Positions 27,919 through 36,873 of a DNA stretch of 64,000 nucleotides are shown here, piece after piece. Below the pieces are notes generated by a model, which did not search any database, was not told the origin of the DNA, and saw only the letters and a program-made list of their open reading frames with translations. The position numbers and the translations under genes were made by a program. Origin of the DNA: an uncultured Ignavibacteria bacterium (lineage in GTDB: Bacteria > Bacteroidota > Ignavibacteria > Kapaibacteriales > Kapaibacteriaceae); the NCBI GenBank assembly GCA_937870915.1, contig CALMZQ010000221.1, positions 1 through 64,000 on the forward strand, given 5' to 3'. Numbering within the stretch: position 1 is the stretch's first letter; each line of letters opens with the position of its first letter.

Positions 27919-29861
27919 TGCTACAGCCCATCCACATACAGAACGTTGAACTGCTCAAAGAAGCAGAGGGACTTGTTCGCAGAGATCCACAGCTTGCCAT
28001 CGAGATGCTGCAGCCGATACTCGTTGACGAGAACTGCATTGAAAGTGATCGCGTTCGCGCCTTACTCCTCATAGCACGCGCCTGTCTGTTTATTGGAAGA
28101 GTAGCAGAAGGGGAAGGGTTCGCACGGCAAGCGCTTGAGATATCTCGTCAGAACGGACTGCGCCGATATGAAGGGCTATCTCAAAACGAGATTGGGATAT
28201 ACCGTTTTATAGCAGCCGATTATGAAGGCGCTCTAGGACACTATGCCGTTGCTGAGCAGTTGCTAAAGGAAAATGGGACTGAGCTAGATCTTAGCAAGGT
28301 CTATCTCAACATGGGTAACGTGTATAACAGGTCCAATGATGAGATCCTCGCCATCGAAATGTATGAGAGGGTGCTGGTGATCGTTGAACGTACGGGGGAT
28401 ACGCTTACAGAAGCAAAGGTCTCAACGAACCTCTCCGGGATGTATGGAACCGTGCTTTATGACAACGAGACTGCGATACGTTATTCTCGTCGTGCCATAG
28501 AGCTCTATGAAAAGCTTGATGATCTGATTGGACTTGGCAAGGCCTATGTGAACCTTGCCGGTCAATTGCGTGAAGTAGGTCGTGAGAAAGAGGCTGTTGA
28601 GTATTATTTGAAATCGAAAGAGCTCAGGAGATTTAATGTTGAGCCAACCGACTTCTTCTCGATGTATCGTGGGCTCATTACATCGACGATTCAATTAGGT
28701 GATATCAAAAAGGCTCGAGAACTGTTTGAAGAGGCATGCGAGCATCCGTATTCCAAGGAAGAGCTGCCAGGAATAGCGTTTCTCAAACAAGTAGAAGCCT
28801 CCCTACTTGTATGTGAAGGGAGGCACGAGGAGGCACTCGAAGCTATCGACAGCCTAATCAGTTGGATCGATGAGCACCAGGCAGAGGAGATGCGCGGCGA
28901 TATGTTGTGGCTGAAGACGGCCAGTCTGCGCGGCGTTGGAAGGACGGACGAAGCCTTTGATACACTAGAGGCACTCCTGAATGACATTTCTCGAAATACG
29001 AGACGCAGAGCTGAACACAGACTAGTACAGGTGCGTGCACATTACGACCTTGTGCAAGCTCGTAATCATGCTGAGATGGAGCGCTTACGAAATGTTGAAC
29101 TTGCAGCGGCTCTCGAGGACGCAACCAGATTACAACGTCAGAACGAAGAGTACCTGGCCTTTATGGCCCATGAGCTGAAGAGCCCCCTCACAACAATTCG
29201 ATCCATCGCCAACATGCTTAAATCAGAAGCCCATGTAAGCGATGCAGATAGAGTGACGTACAGCCTTGAAGTGTTTGATATTTCTACACGTATGTTCGAC
29301 CTCATCAATCAGGTCTTAGAACGTGGTCGGGAGGTTGTTCAGAAGACTGCAAGCAAGGTAGATGTGGCAACTATTTGGGGACACGTGCTGGGGATGTGGA
29401 GACACAGAGTAGCCGAGAAGCAGATCCATCTTGACACTACCTTGATCGAAGGCCCTGTCTATGTCTCCGGCGCTGAAGGTAGTATGGTCTCCATCCTAGA
29501 CAACTTGATCTCTAACGCTGTGAAGTTTTCCCATGTTGGTTCACATATCGAAGTAGCCACACGTGGAATTCCGAGTACCTCCGATCCAACAAGCGTTTTA
29601 CTCTCTGTTCGTGATCAGGGACCTGGACTCACGGCATTAGATCTGTCGAAACTCTTCACTCCCTTTGGTAGACTGTCTGCTAAGCCCACATCCGGTGAAG
29701 ATTCAACCGGACTAGGATTACTTATTGTAAAGAGGGAAGCTGAAGCACTTGGTGGACGAGTATGGTGCGAGAGCATCGCTGACCAGGGTGCAACGTTTTT
29801 TGTTGAGCTTCCGCTAGCGTCAACTTCGGAATATGCAGTAGATGTGAAACGCACGTCATGA
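27918..29861 (+). CDS. TPR-containing sensor histidine kinase
   Basis: 647-aa soluble kinase. Residues about 5-340 form tetratricopeptide-type helical repeats, a coiled coil follows at about 375-410, then a HisKA domain with phospho-acceptor H418 in FMAHELKSPLTTIRS, and an HATPase_c domain with N-box DNLISNAVKFS, G1 VRDQGPGL and G2 STGLGLLIVKREAEALGG. There is no signal peptide or membrane helix, so it senses a cytoplasmic cue, probably via a protein or peptide bound to the TPRs. No response regulator gene is adjacent. It starts inside the porQ stop (TAATG). Confidence 0.88.
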   Translation: MLQPIHIQNVELLKEAEGLVRRDPQLAIEMLQPILVDENCIESDRVRALLLIARACLFIGRVAEGEGFARQALEISRQNGLRRYEGLSQNEIGIYRFIAADYEGALGHYAVAEQLLKENGTELDLSKVYLNMGNVYNRSNDEILAIEMYERVLVIVERTGDTLTEAKVSTNLSGMYGTVLYDNETAIRYSRRAIELYEKLDDLIGLGKAYVNLAGQLREVGREKEAVEYYLKSKELRRFNVEPTDFFSMYRGLITSTIQLGDIKKARELFEEACEHPYSKEELPGIAFLKQVEASLLVCEGRHEEALEAIDSLISWIDEHQAEEMRGDMLWLKTASLRGVGRTDEAFDTLEALLNDISRNTRRRAEHRLVQVRAHYDLVQARNHAEMERLRNVELAAALEDATRLQRQNEEYLAFMAHELKSPLTTIRSIANMLKSEAHVSDADRVTYSLEVFDISTRMFDLINQVLERGREVVQKTASKVDVATIWGHVLGMWRHRVAEKQIHLDTTLIEGPVYVSGAEGSMVSILDNLISNAVKFSHVGSHIEVATRGIPSTSDPTSVLLSVRDQGPGLTALDLSKLFTPFGRLSAKPTSGEDSTGLGLLIVKREAEALGGRVWCESIADQGATFFVELPLASTSEYAVDVKRTS

Positions 29862-30586
29862 TGACGTATCGAGGTTTTCACCTTCGTTGGACCATCCCAT
29901 TGTCGATCGTCTGCCTGATCGTCTGGCTGGCCTCTGGGTCTCCAATTCAGTCGCTCGTGACGATCTTTGGCCTTTGTGTTGTGGTAGTGGCCTTTACCTT
30001 TCCATGGGACAACTGGGCCGTGTCAAAGGGCATCTGGGACTTTCCGTCGGACCGTGTCCTCTTTAGAATCCGTCACCTTCCGATTGAAGAGATTTTCTTC
30101 TTCGTTGTGCAAACGATCCACGTTGGTTTACTGACTGCTGCATTGTCCGCACATTTTCCGGTTGAAGCTGCTGATGAAGCCGATCTCGGTCTAGCGTCAC
30201 TGATTGTTCTGGGAGTCATTGGCACGGTTTGGATCAGTCTGTGGTTCATCACGCGGCGATGGCGTCAGTCGCATACCTCAGCAATGTATGCATGGCATCT
30301 GCTCTATTGGTTTCTTCCCATTATTGCCATGCAGTGGACGTTTGGGTGGCCAATTCTTGCTCCGCGGATAGTAACGATGCTTGCAGCATCTTTATCCGTT
30401 GGTACCGTTCTTGTATTCTCGGATCTGTGGGCTGTGCGCAAAGGGATATGGTATTTTGACGAGAGAATGATCACAGGTCATAAAGCCTTTAGGGTGTTAC
30501 CGTGGGAAGAAATTGCATTCTTCTACATCACCAGCATCCTCGTTTCCCAGAGTACATTGTTGTTATTGTCTTCGTCAGCTCGATGA
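29858..30586 (+). CDS. Lycopene cyclase domain protein (fused CrtYc-CrtYd type)
   Basis: 242-aa integral membrane protein with about six to seven helices made of two similar halves. Each half carries the family motifs: PWDNWAVSKGIWDFP with LPIEEIFFFVVQT, and DLWAVRKGIWYFDE with LPWEEIAFFYITS. Such proteins convert lycopene to beta-carotene or similar cyclic carotenoids. No other carotenoid genes are in the window. It overlaps the histidine kinase by 4 bp (ATGA), so it is probably co-expressed with it. Confidence 0.88.
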   Translation: MMTYRGFHLRWTIPLSIVCLIVWLASGSPIQSLVTIFGLCVVVVAFTFPWDNWAVSKGIWDFPSDRVLFRIRHLPIEEIFFFVVQTIHVGLLTAALSAHFPVEAADEADLGLASLIVLGVIGTVWISLWFITRRWRQSHTSAMYAWHLLYWFLPIIAMQWTFGWPILAPRIVTMLAASLSVGTVLVFSDLWAVRKGIWYFDERMITGHKAFRVLPWEEIAFFYITSILVSQSTLLLLSSSAR

Positions 30587-30636
30587 TGTTTGACGGAGAA
30601 GTTCTTCATTTCTGATGCAGTAGGTGATATCACTTC

Positions 30637-32814
30637 ATGGAGCATTTCCGATTCGATCTTGCAGCCGGTCCTTGGTGGATGTACATGCTTCTGGTGTTGG
30701 CAGCCATCACACTCGCGGCTATTACCTATTCACGAACAAATCCGCCCCTTTCAACACCATGGCGGATGATGTTCGTTTCTTTGCGTACGGTAGGATTAGC
30801 GTGTTTGCTGCTACTGCTATTTGAGCCACTCATTCGTTTGGTTCGAAGTGAAACGACTACTCCGCGTGTGGCTATAGCATTGGACGTCTCAAGGTCCATG
30901 ACCATTACGGACCTTTCCGGCGATCGGGCCGGCTTGGCAAGGAACATCGTCCAGACTCTACGGGACGGATTTGGTGATGATGCCGAGCTCTTCTTTTTTG
31001 ATGAAGGACTGCGAGAAGCAGGAGATGCTCCATCGGATTCGATTCGTTTTACGGGGTTCAGAACCAATATCGCACATGCGATCTCCGGAATCTCAAACCG
31101 ATCGCTCGATGCAGCATCGTACGGTGCCGTGATCCTCGTATCAGATGGAAACCATAACGCAGAAGATGTGCCTGTGCACGTTGCCGAGCGTTCCGGTATG
31201 GGAGTGTATTCCATTGGAATCGGAGACACGGTTCCACCAAAGGACATTCATGCCGCAAGTATTCTCGTGAATGGTATTGCTGTAGTTGGCGAGCCCCTTC
31301 CCGTTACTGTTGAGATCTTGCAAACAAACATGGAAGATCAGGATGTTGACGTAATCTTTGAGGACAACTCCAAGGAAGTGGGCCGAGAGCGAATTTCACT
31401 CCGTAGGGGAATAGGGAAGCAGTCTATCACGTTCGTTTGGACCCCTTCAGCAGATGGTATTCGTAAGGTGAGTGCACGAGTTGCACCGGTGCAAGGTGAA
31501 TTCACACAGCGCAATAACCTTGTGCAGGACTTCGTTTCTGTCCGCAAAGACAAACGTCGTGTGGTGATCATTGCCGGATCTCCTAGCCCGGATGTGACGT
31601 TCATAAAGACGGCACTCGCTCACGATCCGTCGGTTACCATTCAAACATTCGTCCAGAAACAGGGTGCTGAGTTTTATGAAGGGGCTTTGCCCGCCAATGC
31701 ATTGGATGACGTAGAAGCAGTTGTACTTATCGGTTATCCAACGCAGTCGTCATCGCGTGACGTTATTGAGCGTATTGCCTCGGCATGCGCTAAGGGTCGG
31801 TCCTTGATGTTCATTCCTTCACTTCAAACAGACTACACCAAACTGGGTCCATTTGAAAAGATCCTTCCATTCCGCGTAGGAGGATCACGACCACAGGAAT
31901 TCCTCGTAACGCCGGACGTATCTCGGGGTGCCTCAGCTGATCCGATCATTAAACTGAGCGGAACTGAGTCTGACATGGCAGTATGGAACAATCTGCCACC
32001 AATCTATAGAACAGAAACGTTTGTAGAACCAGCGCCTGGGGCCGTTACCCTGGCAACAATTCGTGTAGGGAATGCACCGTTGGACGAGCCCCTTCTCATG
32101 AAGAGGGAGGATGGAAACATCCGATCTTTGGCATTATTAGGATATGGCATCTACCGGTGGAAGCTTATGGGAGACGGACCTTCGGCATCCCGTGGAGGAG
32201 CAGTAACCGACGTCTTGCAGACCTTTATGGGGAATTCACTCAAATGGCTTAGCGTGCGTGACGATGCGAAGCGAATTCGCATCCGAAGCACGCATCCATT
32301 TTATGCCGCAGGAGAGCACGTTGGGTTTAATGCCTCGGTCCAGGACCAGACGTTTGCTCCTGTAGATGATGCTGAGGTGAGGGTTGTTGTAGAAGGGGCT
32401 TCCGGCCGCCGAGATGTGATCCTCACCGGACAAGGCAATGGTCGCTACGGATTTGATATCGGTTCGTTGGCCCCTGGCGACTATTCCTATAACGGTGTTG
32501 TAACGAGTAGGGGTATTCAGATCGGAGTAGATAAGGGGCGATTCACCGTGGGTGATCTTGGGATTGAAGAAAGCGCTTCAACGCGTAATATCTCACTCCT
32601 GCAAACACTTGCGCTTCGAACGGGTGCTATGGCCGTATCCGCCCCAAGTATCAACGAGTTGATCGCTGCGGTTAAGGCTGACCCACGGCTTCGTCCGGTA
32701 GCCAGAACACATGAACGCGAATTCCCACTCTACCACCTGCCGTGGTTGATCATGGCAGGTATAGGGGCCTTTGCATTAGAATGGTTCTTGCGTAAGCGCA
32801 GGGGGCTTGTGTAA
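30637..32814 (+). CDS. VWA-domain membrane protein
   Basis: 725 aa. Two N-terminal membrane helices (about 15-32 and 50-67) precede a von Willebrand factor A domain with MIDAS residues D83-x-S-x-S (DVSRSM); long beta-rich extracytoplasmic regions follow, and a C-terminal helix (about 698-717) ends with a basic tail. This topology resembles the large VWA/glutamine-amidotransferase-like membrane proteins often near BatA-type genes, but the specific role is unknown. It ends two bases before the ogg2 GTG. Confidence 0.8.
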   Translation: MEHFRFDLAAGPWWMYMLLVLAAITLAAITYSRTNPPLSTPWRMMFVSLRTVGLACLLLLLFEPLIRLVRSETTTPRVAIALDVSRSMTITDLSGDRAGLARNIVQTLRDGFGDDAELFFFDEGLREAGDAPSDSIRFTGFRTNIAHAISGISNRSLDAASYGAVILVSDGNHNAEDVPVHVAERSGMGVYSIGIGDTVPPKDIHAASILVNGIAVVGEPLPVTVEILQTNMEDQDVDVIFEDNSKEVGRERISLRRGIGKQSITFVWTPSADGIRKVSARVAPVQGEFTQRNNLVQDFVSVRKDKRRVVIIAGSPSPDVTFIKTALAHDPSVTIQTFVQKQGAEFYEGALPANALDDVEAVVLIGYPTQSSSRDVIERIASACAKGRSLMFIPSLQTDYTKLGPFEKILPFRVGGSRPQEFLVTPDVSRGASADPIIKLSGTESDMAVWNNLPPIYRTETFVEPAPGAVTLATIRVGNAPLDEPLLMKREDGNIRSLALLGYGIYRWKLMGDGPSASRGGAVTDVLQTFMGNSLKWLSVRDDAKRIRIRSTHPFYAAGEHVGFNASVQDQTFAPVDDAEVRVVVEGASGRRDVILTGQGNGRYGFDIGSLAPGDYSYNGVVTSRGIQIGVDKGRFTVGDLGIEESASTRNISLLQTLALRTGAMAVSAPSINELIAAVKADPRLRPVARTHEREFPLYHLPWLIMAGIGAFALEWFLRKRRGLV

Positions 32815-32816
32815 AC

Positions 32817-33446
32817 GTGAAGCCGATGTTGCCAGAAGATCTGCAGGATCTATATCGAGTTCGTAAGGCTGAAATACGTCAACGACTTGCTGAATTTGCT
32901 TCAGTCAATGCGGAAGATAGATTCTACGAGTTATGTTTCTGTCTCCTAACACCGCAATCTTCTGCGCTTCACGCCAATCACGTTGTTAACGAACTCAAGT
33001 CTATTGATTATCAATCATTTGGCCAGAACGTTTTACATCTACTTCGACAGCCAACGTCATACATTCGATTTCATAATGTTAAGCATGCCAGACTGGCACA
33101 GGCGCGACTAGAGTGGCCAACGATATCCAACGTTATTGAACGCACCCACATAACCCCACAACAACGAAGAGACATGTTGGCGTCAACAGTAAATGGCTTT
33201 GGATTGAAGGAATCGAGCCATTTTCTACGCAACATCGGAGTACGTGGGCTAGCGATTATAGACCGCCATTTACTTACGAACCTCGTGCATTGTGGCGTTT
33301 ATTCTGAGGTGCCAACTCTAGGCTCAAAACGAGCATATCATGACGTAGAGAAACGGTTCTTAGAATACTGCACAGACATCGGAATCGACATTGATGAAGT
33401 GGATCTTCTGTTCTGGTGTGCACAAACTGGACATATTCTCAAATAG
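32817..33446 (+). CDS. 8-oxoguanine DNA glycosylase/AP lyase, Ogg2 (archaeal) type
   Basis: 209-aa HhH-GPD DNA repair enzyme. The helix-hairpin-helix segment VNGFGLKESSHFLRNIG contains the likely Schiff-base Lys, and the catalytic Asp follows in LAIIDRHLL. The protein ends in ...TGHILK; in the Methanocaldococcus Ogg the C-terminal Lys contacts 8-oxoG, so the conserved terminal Lys supports the assignment. It removes 8-oxoG opposite C and nicks the abasic strand. GTG start at 32817; an ATG three codons later is an alternative. Confidence 0.87.
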   Translation: MKPMLPEDLQDLYRVRKAEIRQRLAEFASVNAEDRFYELCFCLLTPQSSALHANHVVNELKSIDYQSFGQNVLHLLRQPTSYIRFHNVKHARLAQARLEWPTISNVIERTHITPQQRRDMLASTVNGFGLKESSHFLRNIGVRGLAIIDRHLLTNLVHCGVYSEVPTLGSKRAYHDVEKRFLEYCTDIGIDIDEVDLLFWCAQTGHILK

Positions 33447-33549
33447 TTTTGTTAACACAGAATACTCGTAAGTGTATTAATAGCAAGTGCTTAGCAGTAA
33501 TAGTAGATGTTACCTCAATGTCTCTACGTAGTAACACGCAAGAAAGTAC

Positions 33550-33578
33550 TTGACATTAGGTAGTCTTACGCATAAGTT
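33550..33578 (+). promoter_or_regulatory. Sigma-70-like promoter of the VWA/OmpA gene
   Basis: TTGACA (33550-33555), a 17-base spacer and TAAGTT (33573-33578) lie 67 bases before the gene at 33645, inside a 198-bp intergenic region with no other content that I can identify. It differs from the TAnnTTTG promoters elsewhere in the window. Confidence 0.4.
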
Positions 33579-33644
33579 AGCCCCCGTTGAACATGTGGTC
33601 GTGTTATCACGTACGCATATACCATCAAATTCAAGGGAGCACCC

Positions 33645-35057
33645 ATGGACAGGAAAAGCTCAGTCATGATCAGCGTTGTAATGATGCTCGTTGTGGCAAT
33701 GTCCTTCCAAACGGTTGCGGCCGGCGGACTAGATCCGATCATGCCGAACAGCACACCTAGTGTGGCTGCTGTTTCTACAGTACGTGATCTTGTTACGTCA
33801 GGTCAAGCTCGCTATCAGCTTGTTGAGCGAAAGGTGTTTGCTGAGCGAACGGAGATTGAACTTGTACTTACCGATCAGAAGGGGAATACGATTGGCGGCT
33901 ATGCTCCACCGTATCTCCAATCAGAAGACGAAGCTCGCCAATTATGGAAGGACTTCGTTACCGCTAATCTTGGCATGTCTGCTGTGGCTGACCAAATCTC
34001 CATCCGTGAAGATCGCAAGAGTGAATCAGAGTCGTTTGCAGTGGCCTTCGCACTTGACCACAGCCCATCAATGACCATCCCGCGTGCAATTCGCATGCAG
34101 AAGGCTATACAGCAAGCACTGAACTCGTTTAATGCCAACGACTATGTATCCATTGTGAAGTTTACTGGTAGAGTTACAACAGAAGTTGAGCTCACCAATG
34201 AGCGGTCGGAGTATCTCTCAGACTTTAAGGTCAATGGACTTAATCTACGCTCAAACGGAACGGCTATCTACGACGGTGCCATTGAGGCACTCAAACAGCT
34301 TGACCAAGCTCCGCAGGCTACAAAGCGTATCCTTATCGTCTTTACAGACGGCGAAGACAATTCCTCATCGGCGTCAAGCGAAGATGTGCTTGAGTATGCA
34401 AAACGCACAAACACCATCATCCATACGGTTGTGTATGGCGTTTCAAATGATGCACCTGTAACTCAGCTCTCAACGGAAACAGGCGGAAAGAACTTTAGAC
34501 TGACAGATGTGTATGAGTTCGACCGTGTATTCCTTGGTATCTATACAGCACTTCGTCATTCGTATGTATTAACTGTCAACATGAAGGCAGATCGCGAACT
34601 CGAGTCTTCCGCTGGTGGTGTGCTTACGGCTGCAGGCAGCTCCGCAGGTTCAATCCGCTCCAATGAAATGATGGTTCTTCTTCCTAGAAACCGGGTTGAA
34701 GTGTCGAAGTATTCAACAGATGATGCCCTTGTCATGAACGTTGATCTGTCATTCGACGCTGAAAATGGAGAGGTGACGCAAAGCGATCTTAACCTTCTTG
34801 ATTCTGTTGCGACGGTCCTTGTTCAACGGAATGATGTGGGCTTGGATATCGTTTCTGCTACGGGAGCAAACACAGGCTCGCACGAAGAGGTAGAGATCTC
34901 ACAGAAACGTGTTCGTTCTATCCGCGATCTGCTGATTCGTCGTGGTATCAATCCTGCCCGCATTCAGAGTTATGCAAACAGAGCTGCATCGTCCAACCCG
35001 ATGCTTCAACGTGTGGCGTCCCCTACAAAGACCACGTTCGTCTTTACGAAGCTGTAG
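33645..35057 (+). CDS. Secreted VWA-domain protein with OmpA-like C-terminus
   Basis: 470 aa with a signal peptide (about residues 1-26), an alpha/beta VWA domain with MIDAS D138-x-S140-x-S142 (ALDHSPSM) and the FTDGEDNSS loop, and a C-terminal segment (about 405-465) with SQKRVRSIRDLLIRRGINPARIQSYA typical of OmpA-like peptidoglycan-binding domains. It is probably anchored to the cell wall in the periplasm, where the VWA part could bind a partner metal-dependently. RBS AAGGGAG precedes the ATG. Its transcript probably ends at the hairpin at 35137-35169. Confidence 0.85.
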   Translation: MDRKSSVMISVVMMLVVAMSFQTVAAGGLDPIMPNSTPSVAAVSTVRDLVTSGQARYQLVERKVFAERTEIELVLTDQKGNTIGGYAPPYLQSEDEARQLWKDFVTANLGMSAVADQISIREDRKSESESFAVAFALDHSPSMTIPRAIRMQKAIQQALNSFNANDYVSIVKFTGRVTTEVELTNERSEYLSDFKVNGLNLRSNGTAIYDGAIEALKQLDQAPQATKRILIVFTDGEDNSSSASSEDVLEYAKRTNTIIHTVVYGVSNDAPVTQLSTETGGKNFRLTDVYEFDRVFLGIYTALRHSYVLTVNMKADRELESSAGGVLTAAGSSAGSIRSNEMMVLLPRNRVEVSKYSTDDALVMNVDLSFDAENGEVTQSDLNLLDSVATVLVQRNDVGLDIVSATGANTGSHEEVEISQKRVRSIRDLLIRRGINPARIQSYANRAASSNPMLQRVASPTKTTFVFTKL

Positions 35058-35074
35058 GCCGTAAAATCACCAGA

Positions 35075-35473
35075 CTACATTTCCGCCTGCTTGCATCGTT
35101 CTGCAAGAGATGCCGAACTCATAAGAACTTGACCCTGAGTACCCTCCGCTAGGAGGGTACTCGTTTTTTGTGCCACCACTTGGATGGTACACAGAACATG
35201 GCGCCCCTTAACCGATGATACTAGCGCAGTTATCCGTACAAGCGCGCCGATTCCTGCCATAGCCTTGTGGTTTATATGTATGGAGCTACCTACGGCGTTG
35301 TCTCCCTCTTGGAAGTAGGGCTCTATTGCGCGTCGGGCTGCCAATTCCGCATGATAGGCAAGCCAAAATGTCGAGTACACAGGGTGGATGAGTTTACCAT
35401 CCAGCCTTGCGGTCATGTCCGGCGTTACCGTAATCTCAACAATGCCGATGCCGTTTTCAATACCGGGTTTCAT
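35075..35473 (-). CDS. Fluoroacetyl-CoA thioesterase-like (FlK family) hotdog protein
   Basis: About 132 aa single-domain hotdog thioesterase. Characteristic FlK-like positions are visible: Thr in HPVYSTFWLAYHAELAARR, the following Glu, and His in SSIHINHKAMAGIGA, corresponding to the Thr-Glu-His catalytic set of FlK. FlK itself detoxifies fluoroacetyl-CoA; most homologues act on other acyl-CoAs, so the substrate is unknown. I chose the ATG at 35473 over a TTG two codons upstream. The 3' part of the gene contains a strong terminator hairpin for the convergent gene. Confidence 0.82.
   Translation of the reverse strand: MKPGIENGIGIVEITVTPDMTARLDGKLIHPVYSTFWLAYHAELAARRAIEPYFQEGDNAVGSSIHINHKAMAGIGALVRITALVSSVKGRHVLCTIQVVAQKTSTLLAEGTQGQVLMSSASLAERCKQAEM
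35137..35169 (+). terminator. Intrinsic terminator embedded in the convergent thioesterase gene
   Basis: A perfect 11-bp stem, GAGTACCCTCC (35137-35147) with GGAGGGTACTC (35152-35162), loop GCTA, then GTTTTTTG on the plus strand. It lies 80 bases past the stop of the VWA/OmpA gene and inside the coding sequence of the opposite-strand thioesterase (codons for STLLAEGTQ). The T run occurs only in the plus direction. Confidence 0.85.
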
Positions 35474-35520
35474 ACTCAATGATACGAAGGTCTACACGTT
35501 CGATGCCGTACATTTGTTGA

Positions 35521-36873
35521 ATGCGCATTGCTCTTCATACGCTTGGGTGCAAGCTGAACTATAGCGAAACAGCCACCATACGAGAAGATCTCGTACAGCG
35601 TGGACATGAGATCGTCCCATTTTCGGCAGAAGCAGACGTGTTGTTGGTCAATACATGTTCAGTAACCGAGAATGCAGATATAGAGTGCCGAAAGATCGTT
35701 CGAAGGGGGCTTCGCACCTCGCCCAATGCGTCTGTCGTAGTCACGGGCTGTTATGCGCAGCTGCAACCGGAAGAGATTGCCAGCATTGATGGCGTTAAGG
35801 CTGTGATCGGGATGACGCAGAAGTTCAGCATCGGGGAAAAGATCGATGAGATTCTGTCGAGCGTATCACCTCGTATCTACGTAGATGAGATTTCTACGGC
35901 TACGGTGTTCAATGGATCTCGTACCGGACGTGGTGACTCTCGAACGCGATCGTTCTTGAAGATCCAGGATGGATGCGACTACTCATGTACATTCTGCACG
36001 ATCCCACGTGCACGTGGTCCCGCTCGCGCCATGCCCCTTTCATCCATCCAACAGAATCTGGAATCCATCGCTAAGGAAGGATACCACGAAGTGGTACTCT
36101 CGGGGATCAACCTCGGAGAATACCGAGGGGAAAACGGCGAGAGATTTATCGATGTCGTGAACATGATCGAAGAAATGGCACCACCATTTCGTGTTCGTAT
36201 TTCATCCATCGAACCCAACACGCTCACGGCGGAGATCATTGACCTGATCTCTGTTTCTCAAACCTTCGTACCACATCTTCATGTTCCGCTGCAGAGTGGG
36301 TCTGCAGACGTGCTGCGTGACATGCGCCGTAGATATAGTCCAGCCATGTATGCAAAAATGGCCGACCGCGTTTCCAGCTCAATGCCCCATGCAGCGCTTG
36401 GGATAGACGTGATCGTAGGATTCCCGGGTGAAACGGATGCACACTTCGAAGAGACGGTTTCGTTTTTGGAAGGGATTCCATTTACCTACCTACATGTGTT
36501 CACCTACTCTGAGCGAGAGAATACTCCGGCAAGTACGATGCATGGCCAGGTTGACATTCCAGTACGCAGACTTAGAACGCAGAGACTTCGCGCTTTATCT
36601 CAGATCCGCACAATAGAGTTTCATAAGGGGCAGTGTGGTAGTCGTAGAGTAATGATCCCAGAAGGGTACGATCCAACTACCGGACGGTGGGACGGGTGGA
36701 CGGAAAATCATGTCTACGTTTCACTTGAGGCCCCTTCAACTTTGCGTAAACGTCCGTACAGTGTTGATCTGCTTTACATGGAGCAAGATGCCGTGCGTGT
36801 TTCTCCGATCGAACCACTTGAATTCACAGAGCCCTCTCTTCTACCGATCTTGAATCACACGGAATTTCAATGA
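35521..36873 (+). CDS. mtaB: tRNA t6A37 methylthiotransferase
   Basis: 450-aa radical-SAM methylthiotransferase that turns t6A37 into ms2t6A37 in tRNAs reading ANN codons. It starts MRIALHTLGCKLNYSET, the MtaB signature (RimO and MiaB differ); the radical-SAM cluster motif is CDYSCTFC (near residues 151-158), and a TRAM-like region ends the protein. The gene overlaps the next by 4 bp. It is the second methylthiotransferase in the window beside rimO. Confidence 0.94.
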   Translation: MRIALHTLGCKLNYSETATIREDLVQRGHEIVPFSAEADVLLVNTCSVTENADIECRKIVRRGLRTSPNASVVVTGCYAQLQPEEIASIDGVKAVIGMTQKFSIGEKIDEILSSVSPRIYVDEISTATVFNGSRTGRGDSRTRSFLKIQDGCDYSCTFCTIPRARGPARAMPLSSIQQNLESIAKEGYHEVVLSGINLGEYRGENGERFIDVVNMIEEMAPPFRVRISSIEPNTLTAEIIDLISVSQTFVPHLHVPLQSGSADVLRDMRRRYSPAMYAKMADRVSSSMPHAALGIDVIVGFPGETDAHFEETVSFLEGIPFTYLHVFTYSERENTPASTMHGQVDIPVRRLRTQRLRALSQIRTIEFHKGQCGSRRVMIPEGYDPTTGRWDGWTENHVYVSLEAPSTLRKRPYSVDLLYMEQDAVRVSPIEPLEFTEPSLLPILNHTEFQ

